From Curtobacterium flaccumfaciens (GTDB taxonomy: Bacteria; Actinomycetota; Actinomycetes; Actinomycetales; Microbacteriaceae): DNA of 64,000 nt. The notes beneath the pieces were generated by a model that was given only the letters and a program-made list of their open reading frames with translations, ran no database searches and was not told where the DNA came from. This document shows, in pieces, positions 16,040-25,798 of this stretch; within the stretch, counting starts at the first letter, position 1, and every line of letters begins with the position of its first letter. The DNA is taken from NCBI RefSeq assembly GCF_004361695.1, contig NZ_SNVW01000001.1, forward strand, positions 372,001 to 436,000, in the 5' to 3' direction. The translations under genes were made by a program, and so were the position numbers.

Positions 16040-17467
16040 CTATTCGCCGTTCGCGCGCCGAGCAGCTTCGGCCGCCGGCGAACCGGGCCGGTGTTCCTCG
16101 ACCCATCCGTCGGTGTTGCGCTGTGGGGCGTAGCTGATCGCCAGCGACCCGGCCGGTACGTCCTTGCGGACGGTCGTACCTGCGCCGGTGTACGCCCCGT
16201 CACCAATCCTAACCGGGGCGACGAACACGTTGTGCGAGCCTGTACGGACGTTCGACCCGACCTCGGTCCGGTGCTTGTGCACACCGTCGTAGTTCGCGGT
16301 GATGGTGTTCGCTCCGATGTTCGAGTCCTCGCCCACTTCGGCGTCGCCGATGTACGACAGGTGCGGGACCTTGCTGCCCCGGCCGATCTTCGCGTTCTTC
16401 GTCTCGACGAAGGTGCCGATCTTGCCCTGGTCGCCCAGGATCGTGCCGGGACGCAGGTACGCGAACGGGCCGACGGACGCACCGTCGCCGATCACTGCGA
16501 GCGTGGCGTCGACGCGGTTCACCACGGCGCCGGCACCGACCTCGGTGTCGCGGAGGGTGGCGTCCGGGCCGACGACGGCACCGGACGCGATCGCGGTGGC
16601 GCCGATGAGCTGCGTGCCGGGAAGGATCTCGGCGTCCGGCTCGATCGAGACGTCGAGGTCGATCCAGGTGGTCGCGGGGTCCTGCACGGTGACGCCGGCG
16701 AGCTGGTGCCGACGGACGATGCGGGCGTTGAGCTCCCGCGCGGCGTCGGCGAGCTGCGCGCGGTCGTTGATGCCCGCGACGAGCCACGGGTCCGTCAGCG
16801 TCACCACGTCGACCAGTCCGCCACGGCCGGCGATGAGACTCGGCGCATCGGTGATGTACTTCTCGCCCTGGGCGTTCACCGTGGTGAGCGAGGGCAGCAC
16901 GGCGCGGAGATGCGTGACGTCGAACGCGTAGATGCCGGCATTGGTCTCGGTGATGTCGAGCTGCTCCGGACTGGCGTCCTTGTGCTCGACGACCCCGACG
17001 AAGGCACCGTCGGTACCGCGCACGACCCGTCCGAGCCCGGTCGGGTCCGGTGCGACGGCGCTGACGAGCGTCACGGCGTGTCCGCCGCCGACGTGCGCGT
17101 CCACCAGGCGACGGAGCGAGTCCGCGTCGAGGAGCGGTACGTCGCCCGAGAGCACGACCACGGCGCCGTCGAAGTCGGCGGGCAGCGCCTGGACCGCGAC
17201 CTCGACCGCGCGACCGGTGCCGGGGACGTCGTCCTGGTCGACCACGATCGCGTCGGGGGCACGCTCGACGACCTCGGCCGCGACGCGCTCCCGCTCGTGG
17301 CGCACGACGACGGCGACGTGCTCCGGGCCGAGGGACGACGCCGTCCGCAGCACGTGGGCGATGAGTGGCAGGCCGGCGAGGCGGTGCAGCACCTTGGGGG
17401 TGGACGACTTCATGCGCGTGCCCTGCCCGGCGGCGAGGACGACGACGGCGATCCGCTGGTCGGTCAT
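16040..17467 (-). CDS. glmU: bifunctional UDP-N-acetylglucosamine pyrophosphorylase / glucosamine-1-phosphate acetyltransferase
   Basis: Produces UDP-GlcNAc for peptidoglycan. Residues 1-230 form the uridyltransferase with LAAGQGTRMKSSTPKVLH; residues from about 250 form the left-handed beta-helix of hexapeptide repeats with the acetyltransferase His/Asn region (NYDGVHKHRTEVG). The product has 475 residues. The ATG at 17467 was chosen over a longer frame that would run through the repeat-rich intergenic region. It precedes prs. Confidence 0.96.
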   Translation of the reverse strand: MTDQRIAVVVLAAGQGTRMKSSTPKVLHRLAGLPLIAHVLRTASSLGPEHVAVVVRHERERVAAEVVERAPDAIVVDQDDVPGTGRAVEVAVQALPADFDGAVVVLSGDVPLLDADSLRRLVDAHVGGGHAVTLVSAVAPDPTGLGRVVRGTDGAFVGVVEHKDASPEQLDITETNAGIYAFDVTHLRAVLPSLTTVNAQGEKYITDAPSLIAGRGGLVDVVTLTDPWLVAGINDRAQLADAARELNARIVRRHQLAGVTVQDPATTWIDLDVSIEPDAEILPGTQLIGATAIASGAVVGPDATLRDTEVGAGAVVNRVDATLAVIGDGASVGPFAYLRPGTILGDQGKIGTFVETKNAKIGRGSKVPHLSYIGDAEVGEDSNIGANTITANYDGVHKHRTEVGSNVRTGSHNVFVAPVRIGDGAYTGAGTTVRKDVPAGSLAISYAPQRNTDGWVEEHRPGSPAAEAARRANGE

Positions 17468-17548
17468 GGGTCCATCCTGGCGCACGTGCCCTTCCGGTGT
17501 CGGGCGACCCACGGCCCTGTGCGCAACAGTGCGCGGAACCGCACCTGT

Positions 17549-17579
17549 GGAGGGAAGACGAGCCGCGCCTCCAGGCTGG
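17549..17579 (+). repeat. degenerate half copy of family A
   Basis: CCGCGCCTCCAGGCTGG matches one arm of the family A palindrome, upstream of glmU. Confidence 0.45.
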
Positions 17580-17620
17580 GGCGGTGACCGGTTCTTCCCA
17601 TCGCACGCGGAATGGAAGGC

Positions 17621-17669
17621 GGAATCGGGCGTAGGAGGTCGAAAGAAACGACCTCCTATGCCCGATTCC
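17621..17669. terminator. family B hairpin downstream of the MFS gene
   Basis: Two 21-nt arms (17621-17641 and 17649-17669) pair along their whole length with one G-U pair and a 7-nt loop AAAGAAA. The stem contains CGGGCGTAGG. A partial copy with GCGCGAAACGAC follows to 17712. It ends 25 bp from the MFS stop, so it probably acts as terminator of that gene and as an insulator before glmU. Confidence 0.75.
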
Positions 17670-17693
17670 ACCTGGTACGCGCGAAACGACCCC

Positions 17694-19112
17694 CTACGCG
17701 CGGAACGACCCCGCGCCGCCCGCGCCCGACCCCGCGCCCGACCCCGCGCCCGCGCCCCGCGGCACGAACACCATCAGCACCAGCCCCGCGACGAGCACCA
17801 CCACGACGCCGATGATGCCGAACCGGGTCGAGCCGCCGATCGTCACCGCGATCCCGAACAACGCCGGCGCGAGGAACGACGCCGCCCGCCCGGTCGTGGC
17901 GTAGAGGCCGAAGAGCTCCCCCTCGCGGCCCGGCGTCGCCAGCCGGCTGAGGTACGCGCGGGACGACGCCTGCACCGGCCCGACGAACACCGCCAGCGTG
18001 AGGCCGAGGATCCAGAAGCCCTGCGTCGCCGTGCCGATCAGGAAGACACCGAGGCCGGTCAGCACGAGCCCGACGAGCGACACCGTGATGAGCGCGCGCG
18101 AGCCGAACCGGTCGTCGAGCCACCCGGACACGAACGTCGCGACGCCCGCCACGACGTTGGCCGCGATCGCGAACAGGATCACCTGCGAGGGGCTGAACCC
18201 GAACACCGTGGCGGCGATGATCCCGCCGAAGGTGAACACGGCGCCGACGCCGTCGCGGAACACGGCGCTCGCGAGCAGGAACGCCAGGACGTCACGGCGC
18301 TCCCGCCAGAGCCGGGCGATGTCCCGGCCGAGGTCGGCGTAGGCGGTGAGGAGGCCTCCGGTGCGGGCCGGACCCGGTGCGGCCTCGGGCACGGTGACGA
18401 ACAGCGGGATCGAGCTCACGGCGAGCCAGAGGGCCGCGATGCCGATCGCCACGCGGACGTCCCACTGCCCGGACGCCACCGTCGCGGGGAGCTGCAGGAG
18501 CCCGGCGACCCCGGGGACGCCGAAGTCCTGGATGCAGAGGACCAGCAGCACGACGAGCAGCACGATCCCGCCGAAGTACCCGGCCGCCCACCCGATCGCG
18601 GACACCCGGCCCTTCTGCTCCCCCGCTGCGACCTGGCCGAGCATGGCGTTGTAGCCGACGCTCGCGATCTCGTACGCCACGGTCCCGATGCCGAGGAGTG
18701 CGGCGCCGAGCAGCAGGAACGGCTGGCTGGGCGCGACGAACACCATGCCGCCGATGGACAGCGCGATGCCGATGGTCGCGACGAGGACGGACCGCCGACG
18801 GTGCCCGGACGAGTCCGCGAGGCGTCCGACGGCGGGTGCGACCAGGGCCACGACGATGCCGGCGATCGTCAGCGCGGTCGAGACGACGGCGGCGTTGTGG
18901 GCGAGTTCGCGGTCGACGAGGGCCTTCCCGGCGGCCGAGGTGTCGGCGACGAGGGCCGGGTCCACGAAGGCGCGGCTCGCCAGGTAGGTGCTGAAGACGA
19001 AGGTCGTGACGACCGCGTTGAAGGCGGCGGACCCCCAGTCCCAGAGGGCCCAGGACACGAGCGCGCGCCGGTCGGTGCGCTGCGGCACTGCAGCCGAGAG
19101 TGGAGCCGTCAT
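17694..19112 (-). CDS. MFS transporter, UMF1/Atg22-like family
   Basis: A 472-residue integral membrane protein with about twelve hydrophobic segments. The start MTAPLSAAVPQRTDRRALVSWALWDWGSAAFN contains the WALWDWGSAAFN stretch typical of the UMF1 (Atg22-like) family. The substrate is unknown. The C-terminus is a Gly/Ala/Ser repeat tail (GAGSGAGSGAG). The ATG at 19112 was chosen over an in-frame ATG 57 nt upstream because it matches the family start. It is followed by the family B hairpin. Confidence 0.88.
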   Translation of the reverse strand: MTAPLSAAVPQRTDRRALVSWALWDWGSAAFNAVVTTFVFSTYLASRAFVDPALVADTSAAGKALVDRELAHNAAVVSTALTIAGIVVALVAPAVGRLADSSGHRRRSVLVATIGIALSIGGMVFVAPSQPFLLLGAALLGIGTVAYEIASVGYNAMLGQVAAGEQKGRVSAIGWAAGYFGGIVLLVVLLVLCIQDFGVPGVAGLLQLPATVASGQWDVRVAIGIAALWLAVSSIPLFVTVPEAAPGPARTGGLLTAYADLGRDIARLWRERRDVLAFLLASAVFRDGVGAVFTFGGIIAATVFGFSPSQVILFAIAANVVAGVATFVSGWLDDRFGSRALITVSLVGLVLTGLGVFLIGTATQGFWILGLTLAVFVGPVQASSRAYLSRLATPGREGELFGLYATTGRAASFLAPALFGIAVTIGGSTRFGIIGVVVVLVAGLVLMVFVPRGAGAGSGAGSGAGGAGSFRA

Positions 19113-19221
19113 GCGCGAACCGTAGCGCGTCCGGGTGTCGCGTCGGTGGCCCCGTTCCGGGGCACGCACCCGGGGTGGGCGCGTCGACGACGCCGGTGGC
19201 GGACGGCAGCGGCGACCGTCC

Positions 19222-19269
19222 GACGGCCTGGAGGCGCGGTGCGGGCTGGCACCGTGCCTCCAGGCCGTC
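19222..19269. repeat. family A palindrome
   Basis: Arms 19222-19242 and 19249-19269 pair over 21 bp with one mismatch around GGGCTG. The arm begins GACGGCCTGGAGGCGCGG. It lies 7 bp after the stop of the zinc dehydrogenase gene and is a likely terminator. Confidence 0.85.
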
Positions 19270-19275
19270 GTGTGG

Positions 19276-20319
19276 TCACGAGGCGGACGGGACCCCGCCG
19301 GGGTAGACGACCGACTTCAGGGAGGCCGGGTCGGTGTCGCTCTCGAGGGCCTCGCGGACGTCGTCGAGGCCGAAGCGCCCCGTGACGAGCGAGTCCAGGT
19401 CGACCTGCCCGGATGCGACCAGCTCGATCGCGACCGGCCACGTGTTCGTGTACCGGAAGATGCCGGTGACGGTGACCTCGAGGTTCTGGATGTGCTCGAC
19501 CGGCAGCGTCATCTCGGAGTTCCCGAGGCCGACGAGGACTGCTGCGCCGGCGGGGCCGACCGCCTTGATGCCGTCCGAGACCGCGCGGGGCGCCCCGCTG
19601 GCGTCGATGAACGCGTCCACCGGCACGATGTCGGAGGCGACCGACACGACGGTGGGGTCGACGACCTCGGTGGCCCCGTACTGCAGGGCACGCTCGCGGC
19701 GTTCGGCGACGAGGTCGCTCACGACGATCCGCGACGCCCCGAACGCCTTCGCGGCCTGCGCGCAGATGATGCCGATCGGACCGGCGCCGGCGATGAGGAC
19801 CGAGGACCCGGGGACGATCCCGGCCTTGCGGACCGCGGCGATCCCGACCGAGAGCGGTTCGAGCAGTGCGCCGGCCTCGAACGACACCGCGTCGGGCAGG
19901 GTGTGCGCGAACGCGGACTCGATGGTGACGAACTCGGCGAACGCCCCGTCGATCGGCGGCGTCGCGTAGAAGCGCATGGACGGGCAGAGGTTGTAGCGGC
20001 CGGCCAGGCACTGCGCGCAGCGGTGGCAGGGGCGCTGCGGCTCCACGGCGACGCGCTCGCCGACGCGGGAATCGTCGACGCCGTCACCCACGGCGACGAT
20101 CGTGCCGGAGAGCTCGTGGCCGAGGACGAGGGGCTCCTCGACGACGAAGTCCCCGATGCGGCCGTGCCGGTAGTAGTGCACGTCGGAGCCGCACACGCCG
20201 ACGGCCGCGACGCGGACGAGCACGTCGCCCGGGTCGACCTCGGGGACGGGGCGGTCCTCGACGGTGAGGTCCTGGGTGCCGAGCAGCACGCTGACGCGCT
20301 GGTGCTGGGTGGAGGTCAT
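19276..20319 (-). CDS. zinc-dependent sugar-alcohol dehydrogenase (sorbitol/xylitol dehydrogenase-like)
   Basis: A 347-residue medium-chain dehydrogenase. The catalytic zinc site is formed by Cys43 (VCGSDVHYY) and His68-Glu69 (GHE); the structural zinc site by Cys98, Cys101, Cys104 and Cys112; the cofactor loop is GAGPIGIICAQAAKAFGA. HYYRHGRIGDF is typical of polyol dehydrogenases. It probably oxidises a polyol such as xylitol to the ketose with NAD. It is the last gene of the leftward operon facing xylAB and overlaps the ROK gene by 4 bp. Confidence 0.88.
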   Translation of the reverse strand: MTSTQHQRVSVLLGTQDLTVEDRPVPEVDPGDVLVRVAAVGVCGSDVHYYRHGRIGDFVVEEPLVLGHELSGTIVAVGDGVDDSRVGERVAVEPQRPCHRCAQCLAGRYNLCPSMRFYATPPIDGAFAEFVTIESAFAHTLPDAVSFEAGALLEPLSVGIAAVRKAGIVPGSSVLIAGAGPIGIICAQAAKAFGASRIVVSDLVAERRERALQYGATEVVDPTVVSVASDIVPVDAFIDASGAPRAVSDGIKAVGPAGAAVLVGLGNSEMTLPVEHIQNLEVTVTGIFRYTNTWPVAIELVASGQVDLDSLVTGRFGLDDVREALESDTDPASLKSVVYPGGVPSAS

Positions 20320-21635
20320 GCGGGTCTCGCTTCCTCGGCCGCGGCGGCGCGGCCGGACGTGGTGGTGGGGAGGGTCGTGCTCGTGCTCGTGGGGAGGGTC
20401 GTGCTCGTGCTCGTGCTCGTGGGGAGGGTCGCGACGACGGCCGCCTCGATCCGGGCCGGGTCGCGGAGCAGGTCGCGGAACGCGATCTCGGCGGCACCGT
20501 GCACGAGGACGTCGCGGCCGAGTGCCGCCGGCACGATGCGGAGCCGGTCGGTCATGCCCGTCATCGACTGCGCGCGGACGTCGTCGACGATGCGGTCGCC
20601 GACGTGGTCGAGCAGGACGCCGAGGAACCCGCCGAGCACGACGACCTCGGGGTTGACGGTGTGGATCGCGGTGCGGAGCGCGGTGGCCAGTGCGGCGACC
20701 TGTCGGTCCACGACCCGCTCGACCTCGGGCCGCCCCTCGGCGAGCGCACCGGCCAGGGCCTCGAGGTCGTCGGGCGGCGTCCCCGTCGCGGCGGCCAGGG
20801 TGTCGCGGGACGCCTCGGTCTCGAGGCAGCCGACGGCGCCGCAGTGGCAGCGGACGCCGTTCGCCGCGACGAACGTGTGCCCGAGTTCACCGGCGTAGCC
20901 GTCGGCGCCGCTGAGGGGGCGCCCGCCGGTGATCACGCCACCACCGATGCCGCTCGCGCCGCCGTTCAGGTAGACGAGGTCGTCGACGCCGCGGCCGCTG
21001 CCCCCGAGTCGCTCCGCCCACGCGCCGAGGTTCGCGTCGTTCGCGGCTCGCACGGGCAGACCGGTGCGGGCGGCGAGCGGGCCGGCGAGGGGCTCGTCGT
21101 GCCATCCGAGGTGCGGGGCGTACTGGACGGTGCCGTCCTCGACCCGGACGGTGCCGGGGACGGCGACGCCGATGCCGACGAGCCGGAGCGCGGGGGACGC
21201 GGTGGGGTCGCCGCCGACAGCCGGGTGCCGGACCCCGTCGAGCAGTGCCGCGACGGTCTCGACGGCCTCGGCCGCGGTCGGTGGGCGGTCCTGCGGCGAG
21301 ACGAGACGCGCCCGCACCGTGCCGTCGAGTCCCACGAGCGCGACGGACACGGCGTCGATCTCCACCGTGACCGCCGCGGCCACGACGTCGGCGGCGGCAC
21401 GCACGACAGGACTCGGCCGGCCCACCCCCGCACCGGGCGAACCAGCCGTCGGGAGCTCCTCGTGCAGCAGCCCCAGGTCGACGAGTTCGCCGACGAGGGT
21501 CAACGTGGTCGAACGGTTCAGCCCGGTGCGCCGGGTGACCTCGGCGCGGGTGATCGGCCCCGCCTCGTGCACGAGTCGGAGCACGCGCGCGGCGCTCCCT
21601 ACGGCCGCCGGCACTCGGGGCCGGGCGTCGCTCAC
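20316..21635 (-). CDS. ROK-family transcriptional regulator (XylR/NagC-like)
   Basis: A 439-residue regulator: an N-terminal winged helix (residues about 10-70, [30 protein letters not shown]) and a ROK sugar-binding domain with the zinc motif [10 protein letters not shown] and [11 protein letters not shown] at 21635 overlaps the preceding stop (GTGA). The last 30 residues contain a Thr/Ser/Pro repeat tail encoded by a GTGCTC-rich tandem repeat. It sits in the operon divergent to xylAB and is the best candidate to bind the 40-bp dyad before xylA, probably as a xylose-responsive repressor. Confidence 0.88.
   Translation of the reverse strand: MSDARPRVPAAVGSAARVLRLVHEAGPITRAEVTRRTGLNRSTTLTLVGELVDLGLLHEELPTAGSPGAGVGRPSPVVRAAADVVAAAVTVEIDAVSVALVGLDGTVRARLVSPQDRPPTAAEAVETVAALLDGVRHPAVGGDPTASPALRLVGIGVAVPGTVRVEDGTVQYAPHLGWHDEPLAGPLAARTGLPVRAANDANLGAWAERLGGSGRGVDDLVYLNGGASGIGGGVITGGRPLSGADGYAGELGHTFVAANGVRCHCGAVGCLETEASRDTLAAATGTPPDDLEALAGALAEGRPEVERVVDRQVAALATALRTAIHTVNPEVVVLGGFLGVLLDHVGDRIVDDVRAQSMTGMTDRLRIVPAALGRDVLVHGAAEIAFRDLLRDPARIEAAVVATLPTSTSTSTTLPTSTSTTLPTTTSGRAAAAEEARPA
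20365..20430 (+). repeat. tandem repeat in the ROK gene 3' end
   Basis: Repeated GTGCTC hexamers interleaved with GGGGAGGGTC make two near-identical blocks of different length, encoding the Thr-Ser-Thr tail. A probable length-variable site. Confidence 0.7.
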
Positions 21636-22657
21636 CGCGACCGCGAGAACGCCGCGTCGAACGAGGCCTCGGGCGGCGCGATGGTGCCGAGCCGCCGGAC
21701 GAAGGCCAGCGCCTCCGGTGCGCCGACGAGTCGGTCCATCCCGGCGTCCTCCCACTCGACGCTCGTCGGGCCGGTGTACCCGATGTGGTTGAGCACGCGG
21801 AACACCCGCTCCCACGGCACGTCGCCGTGGCCGGCGGTGACGAAGTCCCACCCGCGGCGGGGGTCGCCCCACGGCAGGTGGCTGCCCAGGCGTCCGTTCC
21901 GGCCGTCGAGCTGCTTCACCGACTCCTTGCAGTGCACGTGGTAGACCCGGTCGGCGAAGTCGAGCAGGAACGCGGCCGGGTCGAGGTCCTGCCAGACGAA
22001 GTGCGACGGGTCGAAGTTGAACCCGAAGGCCGGGCGGTCCGCGAAGACCTCGAGCGCGCGCTTCGCGGTCCAGTAGTCGTAGGCGATCTCGGACGGGTGC
22101 ACCTCGAGCGCGAAGCGGACGCCGACCTCCTCGAACACGTCGAGGATCGGCGACCAGCGGTCGTGGAAGTCCTGGTACCCGGCGTCGATCATGCTCGGTG
22201 GGACGGGCGGGAAGCCCGCGACGGTCTTCCAGATCGACGATCCGGAGAACCCGGTGACGGTGTCGACCCCGAGCGCCGCGGCGGCGCGGGCGGTCCACTG
22301 GAGCTCCTCGGCGGCGCGCTGTCGCACGCCCTCCGGGTCGCCGTCACCCCACACGTGCGGCGCGAGGATGTCCTCGTGCCGCTGGTCGATCGGGTCGTCG
22401 CAGACGGCCTGGCCGGTCAGGTGGTTCGCGATGGTCCACACCTGCAGGCCGTTGCGTTCGAGGATCGCCTTGCGGTCGGCCACGTAGGCCGCGTCGGTCG
22501 CCGCGCGGCGGACGTCGAGGTGGTCGCCCCAGCAGGCGATCTCCAGCCCGTCGTAGCCCCACTCGCCGGCGAGTCGTGCGACCTCCTCGAAGGGCAGGTC
22601 GGCCCACTGCCCGGTGAACAGGGTGACCGGCCTGGAGGCACGGGTCGTCTCCGTCAT
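21632..22657 (-). CDS. sugar phosphate isomerase/epimerase family protein
   Basis: A 341-residue TIM-barrel protein of the AP endonuclease 2-like family. Visible metal-site stretches are [26 protein letters not shown] and [18 protein letters not shown] and [10 protein letters not shown] are typical of the oxidoreductase-linked isomerases often encoded with Gfo/Idh dehydrogenases. The ATG at 22657 has a good AGGAAGGA site 8 nt upstream. The fifth to eleventh codons contain the family A 17-mer. It lies between a Gfo/Idh gene and the ROK gene and probably acts on a keto-sugar made by the dehydrogenases. Confidence 0.85.
   Translation of the reverse strand: MTETTRASRPVTLFTGQWADLPFEEVARLAGEWGYDGLEIACWGDHLDVRRAATDAAYVADRKAILERNGLQVWTIANHLTGQAVCDDPIDQRHEDILAPHVWGDGDPEGVRQRAAEELQWTARAAAALGVDTVTGFSGSSIWKTVAGFPPVPPSMIDAGYQDFHDRWSPILDVFEEVGVRFALEVHPSEIAYDYWTAKRALEVFADRPAFGFNFDPSHFVWQDLDPAAFLLDFADRVYHVHCKESVKQLDGRNGRLGSHLPWGDPRRGWDFVTAGHGDVPWERVFRVLNHIGYTGPTSVEWEDAGMDRLVGAPEALAFVRRLGTIAPPEASFDAAFSRSR
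22629..22645 (+). repeat. family A half-repeat (17-mer) in the isomerase 5' end
   Basis: Exact copy of GGCCTGGAGGCACGGGT, in codons 5-10 of the isomerase gene (TRASRP). Confidence 0.65.
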
Positions 22658-22730
22658 GCTCGTTCCTTCCTGCTGTGCCCGGGTCGACACTGACCCGCGC
22701 GGCTGTGCCGTGGTCGGCCCGCGGTGCGGG

Positions 22731-23828
22731 TCACCAGGTCTCCGGTCGTGCCCCGGCGGGCACGGTCGCCGGTCGCTCCACGCGGGAGTCGACGGTGACG
22801 ACGGTGTGCTCGCGGCCGGCGGTCGCGACCGCCTCCATCACCTCGAGCACGTGGTACGCCACGTCGCCGGAGGCCCGGTGCGGACGGTCCGTCGCGATCG
22901 CGTGCGCCATGTCGGCGAGCCCGTACCCGCGGCCCGCGTCGGCGTACCCGGCGGACACCGGCAGTTCCCGCCACTCGCGGTCGTCGGCGGTCGCGATCGA
23001 CACCGGGTCCGAGAACCGGTTCGGGTCCGGCACGGCGAGGCTGCCCGCGGTGCCGTGGACCTCGAAGAGCGGTGCCCGGGTGGCCCAGACCTCGAACGAG
23101 ACGGTGACGGTGGAGACCACGCCGCTCTCGTGCTCGAGCACGGCGACGACGTGCGTGTCGACGTCGACGGGGATGGGTGCGCCGGCGAACGGGCCGGTCG
23201 CGATGCTCCGCTCACGGCTGGACCGGGTGGCGCTGCCGCTGACCCGGGCGACCGGGCCGAAGAACTGCACCAGGCTCGTCAGGTAGTACGGGCCCATGTC
23301 GAGCAGCGGGCCGCCGCCGGGCTGGTAGTAGAAGGCGGGCGCGGGGTGCCAGAGCTCGTGTCCGGGGGCCGTCCACGAGACCGCGGCGCCGACCGGGTCG
23401 CCGATCCGGCCGTCGTCGAGGACGGCGCGTGCGGTCTGGATGCCGGTGCCGAGCACGGTGTCCGGGGCGCTCCCCACCCGCAGGCCGCGCTCGGCGGCGA
23501 GCGCGAGGACCGCGGAGCCCTCGGCGGTGCTGAGCGCGAGGGGTTTCTCGCCGTAGACGTGCTTGCCCGCCTGGAGCGCACGCGTCGCGACCTCGGCGTG
23601 CGCGGCCGGGATCGTCAGGTTGAGCACGACGTCGACGTCGTCCGCGGCGAGCAGGTCGTCCACGCTCGTGCCCCGGACGCCCTGGGCCGCGCCGACGGTC
23701 TGCGCCCGCTCGACGTCGAGGTCGGCGACCGCGGTCAGGGCGAGCCCGGGCAGTGCCGGGAAGTGCTCGAAGTACTGCTGACTGATGTTGCCGACGCCGA
23801 TGACGCCGACCTTCAGCGGGCTGCCCAC
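22731..23828 (-). CDS. Gfo/Idh/MocA family oxidoreductase
   Basis: A 365-residue NAD(P)-dependent dehydrogenase. The Rossmann fold begins [13 protein letters not shown], the family signature GEKPLAL (Lys catalytic) is near residue 95, and [14 protein letters not shown] marks the C-terminal substrate domain. The GTG at 23828 overlaps the end of the ThuA gene by 16 bp. It may oxidise a sugar hydroxyl to a keto-sugar, a step paired with isomerases of the neighbouring kind. The substrate is unknown. Confidence 0.87.
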   Translation of the reverse strand: MGSPLKVGVIGVGNISQQYFEHFPALPGLALTAVADLDVERAQTVGAAQGVRGTSVDDLLAADDVDVVLNLTIPAAHAEVATRALQAGKHVYGEKPLALSTAEGSAVLALAAERGLRVGSAPDTVLGTGIQTARAVLDDGRIGDPVGAAVSWTAPGHELWHPAPAFYYQPGGGPLLDMGPYYLTSLVQFFGPVARVSGSATRSSRERSIATGPFAGAPIPVDVDTHVVAVLEHESGVVSTVTVSFEVWATRAPLFEVHGTAGSLAVPDPNRFSDPVSIATADDREWRELPVSAGYADAGRGYGLADMAHAIATDRPHRASGDVAYHVLEVMEAVATAGREHTVVTVDSRVERPATVPAGARPETW

Positions 23829-24508
23829 AGCAGACCCCTCTCGATGATCGTGCGGAGTGGCTGCGACTCGACGACCTCGAGCCGGTGCCCGGGTGCCGAG
23901 ACGAACACGCGTCCCTCGCCCCACTGCCGGGTCCAGATCGCGGGCGCGGTGACGGGACGGTTCCAGGCGTCGAAGTCCCGCGCCTCCTGCGTGGTGGTCG
24001 CCAGCACGTCGTTGTACTCGTCGGAGAGCACCCAGTACTGCTCGGTCACGAGGTCGAAGTCCTCGATGCCCTGCGTGACGGGATGCGACCTTCCGAGGTC
24101 GGTGATGTGCACGGTGTACGGGATGTAGTTGTCCGACTGCTCGCCGATCCGCTCCGACGGGTGCTTGCCGGCGTGGTGCGCGAACTGCCCACCGATCATG
24201 TGGAGGTAGTCGGCGGTGTTCCGGAACGCGTCCGCGATGCCACCGTGCCACCCGGCGAGTCCGGTGCCGTTCAGCACCGCCCGCTGCAGTCCGGCGAACT
24301 CGTCGTCGGCGATGGTGGACATCGTGACCACCTGGACGACGAGGTCGACGGTGTCCATGACGGACGCGTCGGTGTAGACCGCGGTGCCGTCCTCGACGCG
24401 GACGTCGAAGCCGTTGTCGCGCAGGAACGGGACGAACAGGTCGGTGGTCTCGACGGGCTGGTGGCCGTCCCAGCCGCCGCGGACGACGAGGGCCTGGCGC
24501 GCGGCCAT
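23813..24508 (-). CDS. ThuA-domain protein (trehalose-utilisation-like)
   Basis: A 231-residue protein with a class I glutamine amidotransferase-like fold of the ThuA family. Seen are the start ALVVRGGWDGHQPVETTD, the central GLAGWHGGIADAF and HPVTQGIEDFDL. ThuA proteins are linked to keto-trehalose metabolism in rhizobia; in this setting a role in handling a 3-keto-sugar is inferred. TGATG overlap with the upstream Gfo/Idh gene fixes the start at 24508. Confidence 0.85.
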   Translation of the reverse strand: MAARQALVVRGGWDGHQPVETTDLFVPFLRDNGFDVRVEDGTAVYTDASVMDTVDLVVQVVTMSTIADDEFAGLQRAVLNGTGLAGWHGGIADAFRNTADYLHMIGGQFAHHAGKHPSERIGEQSDNYIPYTVHITDLGRSHPVTQGIEDFDLVTEQYWVLSDEYNDVLATTTQEARDFDAWNRPVTAPAIWTRQWGEGRVFVSAPGHRLEVVESQPLRTIIERGLLWAAR

Positions 24509-25701
24509 CAGATCACCGTCCAGCTGCTGCCGTCGGCGGCACTGCGCTCGACGGCGTCGAGGACCCGCTGCACGTGCAGGCCGTCGTCGAACGACGGCGA
24601 CGGGTCGGTGCCCGCGACGATCGCCTCGACGAAGTCCTTCACCTCGTGGCTGAAGGTGTGCTCGTAGCCGATGAGGTGCCCGGTCGGCCACCAGGCGGCC
24701 ATGTACGGGTGCTCGGGTTCGGTCACGAGGATCCGCTGGAAGCCCTGCGCGCCCGCCGGGGCGGTCGCGTCGTAGAAGCGCAGCTCGTTCATCGACTCGA
24801 GGTCGAACTGGATCGCGCCGGCCGACCCGCTGATCTCCAGCGTCAGGCCGTTCTTCCGGCCGGTGGCGTAGCGGGTGGCCTCGAAGGACCCGATCGCACC
24901 GTCGGCAGCGCCGCCGCCGAGCCGTCCGAGGAAGAAGGCGGCGTCGTCGACGGTGACCTGCCCGCGCTCGCTCGACGCGGTGCCGGACAGTCCGACCCCG
25001 TCGGCGAGCAGGGGACGTTCCGGCACGAAGGTCTCGAGCGTGCCGGACACGGTGGTGAGCTGTGCGCCGGTGACGTGCTCGACGAGGTCGATGGCGTGCG
25101 CGCCGATGTCGCCGAGCGAGCCGGAGCCGGCGAGCGACTTGTCGAGCCGCCAGGTCATCGGGCCGTCCTCGTCGGCGAGCCAGTCCTGCAGGTAGAGCGC
25201 GCGGACCTGCCGGATCGTGCCGAGCCGGCCGGCCTCGACGAGCTGCTTCGCCAGGGCGATCGCGGGGACGCGACGGTAGCTGAAGCCGACCATCGAGCGG
25301 ACCCCCTTCGCCCGTGCGGCGTCGGCGGCCGCGGTCATCGCCTCGGCCTCGGCGACGGTGTTCGCGAGCGGCTTCTCGCAGAGGACGTGCTTGCCGGCCT
25401 CGAGCGCGGCGATCGCCACGTCGACGTGCGACGACCCCGGCGAGCAGATGTCGACGACGTCGATGTCCGGGTCGGTGACCACGGCCCGCCAGTCCGTCGA
25501 GGCCGTCTGCCAGCCGTACTGCTGCCGCGCGGCCTCGGTGCGCTCCGGATCACGGCCGACGACGACCGCCATCTCCGGTTCCACCCCGAGGTCGAAGAAC
25601 CGCGGTGCGGTCCGCCACGCCTGTGAGTGGGCGGCTCCCATGAACCCGTGCCCGACCATCGCGACCCGCAGCCGTTGCTGCCCGCGTCGTTCTTCCGCCA
25701 T
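24508..25701 (-). CDS. Gfo/Idh/MocA family oxidoreductase
   Basis: A 397-residue dehydrogenase: Rossmann motif [17 protein letters not shown], signature [15 protein letters not shown], and [15 protein letters not shown] in the substrate domain. First gene of a six-gene leftward operon (Gfo/Idh, ThuA, Gfo/Idh, isomerase, ROK, dehydrogenase). AAAGGAG lies 9 nt before the ATG. It is divergent from xylA across a 97-bp region that holds a large dyad. The pair of Gfo/Idh proteins flanking ThuA resembles sugar-oxidation modules; the substrate is unknown. Confidence 0.88.
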   Translation of the reverse strand: MAEERRGQQRLRVAMVGHGFMGAAHSQAWRTAPRFFDLGVEPEMAVVVGRDPERTEAARQQYGWQTASTDWRAVVTDPDIDVVDICSPGSSHVDVAIAALEAGKHVLCEKPLANTVAEAEAMTAAADAARAKGVRSMVGFSYRRVPAIALAKQLVEAGRLGTIRQVRALYLQDWLADEDGPMTWRLDKSLAGSGSLGDIGAHAIDLVEHVTGAQLTTVSGTLETFVPERPLLADGVGLSGTASSERGQVTVDDAAFFLGRLGGGAADGAIGSFEATRYATGRKNGLTLEISGSAGAIQFDLESMNELRFYDATAPAGAQGFQRILVTEPEHPYMAAWWPTGHLIGYEHTFSHEVKDFVEAIVAGTDPSPSFDDGLHVQRVLDAVERSAADGSSWTVI

Positions 25702-25727
25702 CCGCTCGCTCCTTTGCGATCACGTCC

Positions 25728-25767
25728 TTGCCACAGCCAACACTACCGCTTATGTTGGGCGCGGCAA
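25728..25767. promoter_or_regulatory. 40-bp symmetric dyad between the xylA and Gfo/Idh operons
   Basis: TTGCC-N4-CCAACA-N10-TGTTGG-N4-GGCAA: two nested inverted repeats (25728-25732 with 25763-25767, and 25737-25742 with 25753-25758) with one common centre. Its position between divergent operons and beside a ROK gene suggests the ROK/XylR operator. An AT-rich stretch (CATTTTGTTT) follows before xylA. Confidence 0.75.
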
Positions 25768-25798
25768 CATTTTGTTTCGACGACGAACGGTGACCACC

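Noticed and set aside
19113-19275. Insertion sequence around the family A palindrome
   Set aside because: No transposase frame and no flanking target duplication could be seen; only the palindrome is present.
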